Under the pieces are notes generated by a model. It ran no database searches. It was given only the letters and a program-made list of their open reading frames with translations, and had not been told where the DNA came from. A stretch of DNA of 64,000 bases, from assembly GCA_947650285.1 (NCBI GenBank), contig CANTFL010001182.1:105798-169797 (forward strand), given 5' to 3'. This document shows positions 57,273 through 64,000 of the stretch, piece by piece (position 1 is the stretch's first letter; the number at the start of each line of letters is the position of its first letter). The stretch comes from Hyaloperonospora brassicae. Its lineage: Eukaryota; Oomycota; Peronosporomycetes; Peronosporales; Peronosporaceae. Position numbers and translations under genes: made by a program.

Positions 57273-58840
57273 ATGGTGCGCGTGCCCGGATCTTCTGAGG
57301 CCTCTGGATTTCACCGTGAGTCCACTGGCGAAGATGTCAAGATCAAGCAAGAACCTGGGATTGAAGTGTCAGCGACAGAGGGATCGACGCTGACACGCAG
57401 AAACACAAGATCCTCAGATCATCAGAGTTTTGGGAGGGGCTCTGATGAAATGAAAGTGGAAGAGGAAGATCGAGAGATCGATCTGAAAGATAAACCTCAA
57501 TTCCCTCCTAGGGCCCTTTCGGGGGCCACCGCAGATCGCTCTGCAAAGAGCGATCTGCTGGATGAAAACCCAATGGTGAAAACCAAAACGGCGAAAGCCA
57601 AACTCAATACCCTCGTCAGCAGGACGCCTGAAATTAATACGTGAAAGACGTTGGACGGATCGGCACGAAAGAAAAAGAAAATGCCGCAATCGAAAACCCT
57701 GGTCAGCAGGTCACCAGACACTAACACGAGAAAGACGGTCAAGAACCCCGCCGGATCGGCACGAAAGAAGACGAATGTGCCGCGATCGAAGACCCTCGTC
57801 AGCAGGTCTCCACACATTAACACGAGGAAGACGGACAAGAAACCAGCCGGATCGGCACGAAAGAAGAAGAAAGTGCTGGGATCGAATGGCGAAGATCACC
57901 GAATCGGAAAACCAATCGAATCGAAGATCGTAGTCAAAGAAGAATATGATCGTGAGATGGCCCAGATCGCGGTGTCGAAGATGGAGTCGGTGACTCAAAT
58001 GTGGGAGCGTGCGAAATGGCAGTGCTATTATAGCCAATTCAAGACACTGCTCAAGACAGACCCAGTGATTAAGATATTACGGCCCAAGTGGATCGGCCCT
58101 CTGGGTAAGCCGATCTCTATCCCGCCGCCCGTGACAAGCAAACTCGGCGCGATTGATTTGATTTTGCAGATGTTGAATGACACGGGATTCTGCCCTAATG
58201 CTTTCGATTCAGATGAATTGATGAGATGCAGCTTGAAACAGTTGAAGAACGCAGTAAGCGAGTTCGTGGAGGTCACGATACTTCTGGTGGGCAAGACCAC
58301 CACTCCTAGAGACGGGATCGTCATACCCTTGGGATCACCTCAAGAACATCCCTCAGGATTGCCTTATTACGCCTCATCTGACTCCGAGATGGAATCAGAT
58401 GGGTCCAATAGCGTTCGTCGGATGTCTTTGGGACCATCGAGAGGATCGTTTCCAAAGGACATGATCGGCAAGGCCAGGATTGAAGCCTTTAAAGAGCAAG
58501 CCAAGATCGACATACAACCAAGGTCGTCCGTGATCTCATGTCTGGAAGAGTTTTCAGGTAAAGGTCGAGACGAAGGTTGGGCTTTGAGCTGGATCTACAA
58601 GGTCATGTCGGCTTTTCTTCGAGAACGAATACCTGATGAAGAAAAATGTTTGGAGTTTGGTGATTTGATCACCGTTCCAGCCCGATATTAATATCTTCAA
58701 CTGAACGTATCGATAAAATTTGATTGGAAGGCGCTGGTGGAAGAATTCTTGTTCGAGTATTGTGGACACGAAGAATCGGTCGATCAACAATACTACCTTT
58801 CACGAAAACAATTGGATGAGAATCCAATTATCTTCTCAGG
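57273..58840 (+). pseudogene. gag: Degenerate gag, copy E
   Basis: The ATG after LTR5 reads to a TGA at 57642-57644 inside the first basic repeat unit. The same frame class continues 57651-58691 through three repeat units, the KILRPKWIGP block and the capsid start (EEFSGKGRDE), to a TAA after PARY. Capsid sequence continues to about 58840 (FDWKALVEEFLFEYCGHE). It is more diverged from B, C and D than they are from each other. Confidence 0.85.
57609..57887 (+). repeat. Minisatellite inside gag encoding a basic repeat (copy E, 3 units)
   Basis: Units start at 57609 (87 bp), 57696 (96 bp) and 57792 (96 bp). Each encodes TLVSR-P--NTRKT...GSARKKKK-like sequence. Unit number differs between copies (B 0, C 2, D 2, E 3). 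Confidence 0.87.
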
Positions 58841-59441
58841 ACAACGTCCACCGTATAAATCGAAGGTGAAAAAGATAAAAGCTACTGATCAACCCATCGA
58901 GATCCCTGTTGGAGAATCTACGGAAGTGAAGATCGGTATTAGTCAAGCGTTCTCAAGGTTGTGGATCGCACGAGGACTGGATTGGGTGCCAACAGTAAGA
59001 TACGGCCCTGGCAAGCTATTATATCTGCAGGTGACGAATATTGGTGATCAGAAGATCGTGTTACCACCACATACTACACTCGATATGTGGATGAAAGGCG
59101 AGACAACACCACGATCTCAAGGATACGTGTTGTATGGATCTGGCAGATATAAGGAGTGTCAAACCTTAGCGTATGAAAATACTACAGATGAAAAATGGAA
59201 GTGGCCCGATAATGAATGGATCGAATCTCCAGCGAATCATGCTAACTATGGCAAGCATATGAAATTAATAGCGCGAACAAAAGATGATCCGGTGGAAACG
59301 ACGAAAGAAGCGGCAGTAATTACTCATCGGATTTCTAAAGCTGAAATGGGAGGAGAAAGTATCAAATCTGCGTCAGGAGAAGAGAATGCCGTCGTCGATA
59401 TACTCTCACATGATGAATCGTTTCAGAGTTCAGCTGATTGA
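58737..59441 (+). pseudogene. gag::pol fusion ORF left by deletion (copy E, 234 aa)
   Basis: The open frame starts in the capsid region (EYCGHEESVDQQYY) and at about 58838 continues with the region just after the protease in pol (GQRPPYKSKV..., IPVGESTEVKIG, GLDWVPTV, GDQKIVLPPHTT, PRSQGYV). The zinc knuckles, the frameshift site and the protease active site were lost in between (about 1.4 kb by comparison with B). Confidence 0.8.
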
Positions 59442-60410
59442 GATCGCGAAGGTGATCCACATTTTTTGACGGAACGAGATCAAAGAGTGATTCATCCTTC
59501 ACACGATAGATCGTTTCAACGTCATATTGATCAAGATCGAGATAGTGATCGACCCTATGCAATGAATCGAGATTATAAAGATGACCCAAAGTATCGGACT
59601 TGTCAAGGTCGTGATGATGATACACAGTATTCGATAGGTCGAGACTGCGCAGTAAATTTGCCTTCACCCGATAGACTGTTTCAACGCTCTATCTGTCAAT
59701 TTCAAGAAAATGATCGAACTTACTCGACGGATAAAGATCGAGAAGGCGACTTAGAGTGTTGGACAAATTGAGAACGCAATGTGAATCCGCCTTCACACGA
59801 AAAAGCGTGTCAATGTTATATCGATTAAAATCGGAGAGTTCATCAAAAGTATTCTACTTGTCAAGATCCTGGTGGTGATCCACGGTTTTATACGGACCGG
59901 GACCGCGAAGGTGAAATACAGTATTCGACAGATCGAGATTGCAAAATGGACGCAAACTATACGACAGATCGAGACCGAAAAGGTGATCCACAAATACCGA
60001 CATTACGAGATCGCAAAGATGACCCACATTCATACTATGACTCTTTTTAACGTTCTATCGATCAAGATCGAGAGACTGATCAAGGTTTCTACGGATCAAG
60101 ATCCCGAAGGTAACTCGCAGTACTGGATTTGTCAAGATCGTGAAGTAAATCCGCTTTCACACGATAGATCATTTCAACGTTATATCGAGCGAGATAGCGA
60201 AGGTGTTCCACACTATTTGACAGATCGAGATCGAGAAGGTGATCAACAGTGTTCGAAACGTCAAGATTGCAAAGTTGAACCACCGTGTTCGACTTGTCAA
60301 GATCGCGAAGTGATTTCGCATTTACCCGATGGATCGTTTGAGTTTTCTATCAATCAAGATCGAGTTAGTGGTCAAAGGTATATTAAGGATCAAGATCACG
60401 TGGGTTAGGG
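59442..60410 (+). repeat. Degenerate tandem repeat array encoding DRDRE-type units (copy E)
   Basis: About 1 kb of related short units: a 36-bp unit (12 codons, for example GDPRFYTDRDRE, GEIQYSTDRDCK, MDANYTTDRDRK, GDPQIPTLRDRK in a row at about 59875-60020) interspersed with a longer unit of 54-57 bp (NPPSHDRSFQRYIDQDRE type, at about 59490, 59655, 60145 and 60315). Frames are interrupted several times. No counterpart exists in copies A-D. Confidence 0.8.
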
Positions 60411-60419
60411 TCGCGAAGG

Positions 60420-61231
60420 TGTTGAAGACGAGTGTAATGGTCTGTTATTATATCTCAATTTGATAGCTGATCTGGACTGGTGGCGCGGATTTCTCTGCGG
60501 CGATCATCCTGCAAGTGGATATCGACTGTGTATGAAGATACCTTCAGCGATGGATACTACAAAGAAGATTAAAAGCGTCGAGTGGATACAAGACCGAACG
60601 AAGCAAGAGATTGACGCTACAAGGGAGATTACGACTGAAGACACCGAGTCTGAGGTAGCTGATCTGTTACAAGAACGGTCCAGCAGTCAGGCAGACGGGA
60701 TCGAGTTCAAGGATGGTGAGTCGCAAGAAGAGCATTTCCAACTGGTCAAAGGACTGGAAATGATTGTGACCGTGAGATTGTCGAAGGGAAACGAGGGTGC
60801 GAGATCGCCGGCGCAGGTCAAGGTGGAGATCAATCAAGCGTCGATCGGATTGAATAGATGGGTTTGTGAAGATAGCGCGACCAAAGACGGAGACCCTGAA
60901 GATAGTGATACGGTGCATGGAGAGTCCAGACGTCAGTCAGGCGGGATGTCAACTCGTGATTGTGTGTTACAAGGACGAGACAATCGACAGCTTGGAGACG
61001 CAGCTATGACAGGGACTTACAATGACTTACCTGGAGTATTTGGTGTTATGCTGTCTCCTGCTGTGATACATGCCACCAAGGCTATGAGCTGTGACGCTGT
61101 GGAACCTTACCGATTTGATAACTTGAAGATCGAGGAGGGGGCAAAGGCGATCAAGCGGGGAAATTCTAGTGATGTTGATCCTGACAGAAAAGAATTCATT
61201 CACCACCGTAAAAAAGAGACCGATATGGGAT
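60420..61231 (+). pseudogene. RNase H scrap followed by unrecognised sequence (copy E)
   Basis: CNGLLLYLNLIADLDWWRGFLCGD at about 60435-60505 matches the second RNase H of pol (YNGLLLCFELLADLDRGRVILCGD), with the metal-binding Glu/Asp context partly lost. The rest of the 259-codon frame from 60460, which ends 8 bases inside LTR6 at 61239, is acidic and low in recognisable motifs. I do not know its origin. Confidence 0.6.
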
Positions 61232-63090
61232 TGTGGTGAAGTCGATCTCACAAAATTACTTTAGTGAGTGTCAATCTTCCACTTGCCCAGACTTGCCGAC
61301 TCACGGAGGGGGTACTCCGATCCGTGCCTTGCTGTATAACCTTGTGCTCACCTTGTGTACCCGTCGGTTGGGCTGGCTTGAGCTCTTCGTAACGGCCTTG
61401 GGAGATGTCGATCTCGCTGAGGGTTTGGGGTTGAGCGTTCGCTTCCGGTGCGGAAATCTTCACACCACGAACGGGGTTCTGCGATCTTGATCTTGAGTCG
61501 CGGCAGTCACTCTTGGGCGATGTCGCGATCTCGATCTTGAATCACACCGATCTCGATTTGTCTTCGGGATCGGGGTCTTCGCTGTGCGGAAATCTTCACT
61601 CAGCAAATAGTTGTCTTGCGTCGATCTTGCGTTGGGATCGGTCCGATCTAGTCTCGGGATCGGCCGATCTTGCCGGAAGTGCGCAATATGGGTGGATCGG
61701 TTGCTTGTTTCGCCAAAATGAAACGTGCCGATCTGCCCTGTAGATCGCTTCGGTCTTGCTCGGTCTTGTCTTGAACTCCTTGTCCAGATCTTCTGACCAC
61801 TTGAGCTGCATCGCGATCTTGTAACCAAAATCCTTTTCCTTTTCCTGATGTTGCTGCTACCCTAGCAGTTGAGTTGAGTGTGAGTACTTGATCGATCCGG
61901 GCCAATTATCCCGAGATCGCTCTTCTCGATCTTGGCCAACAATCCAAGATCGGTCTTCTGTGTCCTTGTAACACGCGCGCCTTGACCCGCCGGGGAAGCC
62001 AAATCAATCTTGCCCGGAGAAGAGGGGAGGGGAACGTGCGTCGTGAGCAGAAGAAGTAGAGTTCAAGTCTGTTTATTAACCAACCAAATTAATATCCGAC
62101 CTATCATTAAGCCTATTCCCAACCGTAGGTCACTGTCCAAGTCGATATCACCTTTAAGTTTGGCCGCCCCCTTGAACACGTGTCGAAATTTCGTGACCTG
62201 TGCTCCAAAGATAGCGCCAATACTCCCGATATCGTACCTAGACACCAAAAGGGACCAAATTCCAAATACGGTACCTAATACCCAATTTTGGTACCGAAAA
62301 GTCCAAAATAGTATCCAAATGCCGAATGTGTCTAAATCCATTTTGCGACGTCCATTCGACCGGCTTCCACTGGCTCTTTCGGTCTGAACTTTTGCGACAT
62401 CACTCATGGACCTTCAACAAGCATGTACATCACAATCCAATAGCTCCATCATCGATATATCCATAATCAGCAGGGAACATGACCGATCTGATGCCCAATT
62501 CGAGATCGTTGAGGATCGACACAGTGCGATCCGGCCCTATATGTTCTTCCGTTCGTTGTACATGGTCCGATACCATCCTCAAGGGTTTAGCCGCACAATG
62601 GGACCATCCACAATTCTCAAAACGGTCCCACGGACTCCCACAAACATCCGCAATTCCAGATCGGTCCATAATTAACCTAAATCAGTACTCCCATTGGAGA
62701 TCGGTGATGTGTATCTTCGATCACCTGGATGCTGCAACTTTGTCAAAGAGTCACGTCGCATCGCTTGGTCTCAGAAGTACCTTTCTCAGTTCAGATCGGT
62801 CATCTGGTTCAATCTAGTCCCTCGTCCCAGATTGCACCGTGGAAATCATCGATGTCTGCGACTCGTCCCAGATTGTTCCAAGAAAATCACCCCTTTCTGC
62901 GCCTCGTCTCAGACCGTTCCACGTCCATCCTTTGGCCGACCGTTGGATCGGTCCGTCGATCTCCGTGGGATCACCTTCCGTCTCTCATCGGATCGCCAGA
63001 TCACTTGGTGCCATTTTTCACCAGTACGTGGCGCCTCAATTAGATGGCCACCGATCCATATCATAAAATTTAATTAATGACTTTGCCACA
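61232..63090 (-). repeat. LTR6 (1859 bp), 3' LTR of inverted copy F
   Basis: On the + strand it runs from TGTGGTGAAGTC to GACTTTGCCACA. 61232 to about 62400 is almost identical to the inverted LTR5, while 62400-63090 is only about 80% similar by eye, an abrupt change. The inverted PPT follows at 63091-63100. Confidence 0.92.
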
Positions 63091-63179
63091 ACCGCCCCCT
63101 GTACTGAAGTCCGTTTGGGCAGCAAGAGGCTTCAGTCCAGTAACTCATCAACTTCTTTCCAAGCAGTCAAGTCCATCCC

Positions 63180-63420
63180 ATGACCTCCCCGACGCGTCTT
63201 CTCACTTCGCCAGTACCCTCGGAGTGTTCTACCGCATTTTGTCGCCGGATCGCGATCTGTCACCCAGATCGATCCCTATCTCCACTTTTCCCTACAGACA
63301 ACCGGATCGACAGCCTGAGCTCAGCCCATCCCACTCTTCACCACATCGATAGTTACATGGGCTCCACTAATATCTCCATTCAATCGACCTGGATCGCCAG
63401 ATCATCAGTCTCGGCTTAGA
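63180..63420 (+). pseudogene. Shortened antisense ORF remnant of copy F
   Basis: MTSPTRLLTSPVPSECSTAF matches the start of the family antisense protein. A second frame over the same bases retains the SPDRDLSPRS part, showing an indel. Everything from the coiled coil onward is missing. The sequence after about 63350 is shared with copy G. Confidence 0.7.
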
Positions 63421-63697
63421 TCGCTATTCGTTTGAACAAGATCGTTAGATCATTCTGCTTTACCTGGATCGCCATTCTTAGTAGAATTCGAAAATGATAG
63501 TACATCAGATTTCATTATCATCTTTCGTCACATCTTTTATCGTTGTATCACCATGCCAAATCAATCTCGCTCTCCATCAACTAGTTGGTAATTCAGTTCC
63601 ATACTCATATACGAACAGCCCGTTCCTCTGGCATGTACTACCTCCAAGTACACCCTTCAAACCCATTCCACCAGCATATGCTACCTCCTAGCACACC

Positions 63698-64000
63698 TGT
63701 GGTGAAGTCGATCTCACAAAATTACTTTAGTGAGTGTCAATCTTCCACTTGCCCAGACTTGCCGACTCACGGAGGGGGTACTCCGATCCGTGCCTTGCTG
63801 TATAACCTTGTGCTCACCTTGTGTACCCGTCGGTTGGGCTGGCTTGAGCTCTTCGTAACGGCCTTGGGAGATGTCGATCTCGCTGAGGGTTTGGGGTTGA
63901 GCGTTCGCTTCCGGTGCGGAAATCTTCACACCACGAACGGGGTTCTGCGATCTTGATCTTGAGTCGCGGCAGTCACTCTTGGGCGATGTCGCGATCTCGA
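63698..64000 (-). repeat. LTR7, 5' LTR of inverted copy F (cut by window end)
   Basis: It begins TGTGGTGAAGTCGATCTC and, by eye, is identical to the first 303 bases of LTR6. It joins spacer-like sequence (GCACACC) on its left. Confidence 0.9.

Larger units (their letters stand above)
57273..61231 (+). mobile_element. Scrambled, deleted derivative E between inverted LTRs
   Basis: It follows LTR5 like a tandem element. It contains a degenerate gag lacking the zinc knuckles, a fusion to the post-protease part of pol, about 1 kb of short tandem repeats, a scrap of RNase H and an unrecognised end. Protease, RT, integrase, the antisense ORF and an own 3' LTR are missing. It ends where the inverted LTR6 starts (61232). 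Confidence 0.8.
61232..64000 (-). mobile_element. Inverted short deletion derivative F (continues past the window)
   Basis: It consists of LTR6, PPT, a shortened antisense ORF remnant and spacer (607 bp internal in total), then LTR7. Gag and pol are absent. The internal part matches the 3' part of copy G in structure, including the same large deletion of the antisense ORF. Confidence 0.8.

Noticed and set aside
59442..60410. CRISPR-like array
   Set aside because: Units are adjacent, degenerate and translate to related protein segments; there are no unique spacers of constant length, and the setting is eukaryotic.

Overview
The window is almost entirely nested and tandem copies of one very large Ty3/Gypsy LTR-retrotransposon family. 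I see no host gene. The Pol protein (aspartic protease, RT, two RNase H-like domains, D,D(35)E integrase, C-terminal chromodomain) looks like the pol family I know from oomycetes such as Phytophthora and downy mildews. The pairing of an acquired plant/archaeal-type RNase H with a chromodomain fits the group described in oomycetes as Chronos. The host is therefore most likely an oomycete; this assignment is from familiarity with the family, not from a search.

Layout. Copies on the + strand are: A (1-10708, 5' end outside the window), B (8845-23675, about 14.8 kb with both LTRs) and C (21898-30475, an internally deleted 8.6 kb derivative). These share LTRs head to tail (LTR1 8845-10708, LTR2 21898-23675, LTR3 28614-30475). 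Next, 30476-39163 is AT-rich and looks empty, but it contains a deeply decayed minus-strand copy (H: gag, frameshift region and protease recognisable at about 30.9-34.6 kb) plus two inverted-repeat elements. Copy G (minus strand, 39164-42537) is old and internally deleted. It is interrupted by copy D (+ strand, 42538-57272), a recent full-length copy. D shares its 3' LTR with E (57273-61231), a scrambled and deleted derivative. Copy F (minus strand, 61232 to the window end) is a short deletion derivative.

Complete family structure, read from B and D: LTR (about 1.86 kb, TG...CA) - PBS overlapping the gag start codon - gag (828 codons, three zinc knuckles) - a probable -1 frameshift site (GTTAAAC, stop codon, stem-loop) - pol - about 255 bp spacer - a 915-codon gene on the OPPOSITE strand - polypurine tract - LTR. 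The antisense gene is intact in C and D, although the pol genes of those copies are broken or deleted. It encodes an SPDR-repeat N-terminus, a long coiled coil, an RS-rich basic region with a candidate NLS, and a conserved C-terminal domain of no function known to me. It is the most novel item here.

The element is exceptionally rich in GATC (22 sites in 660 bp of LTR1 against 1 in 660 bp of the AT-rich gap). Most copies carry frameshifts and stops. B has an intact gag; A has long intact pol frames with a single break; C and D have intact antisense genes.
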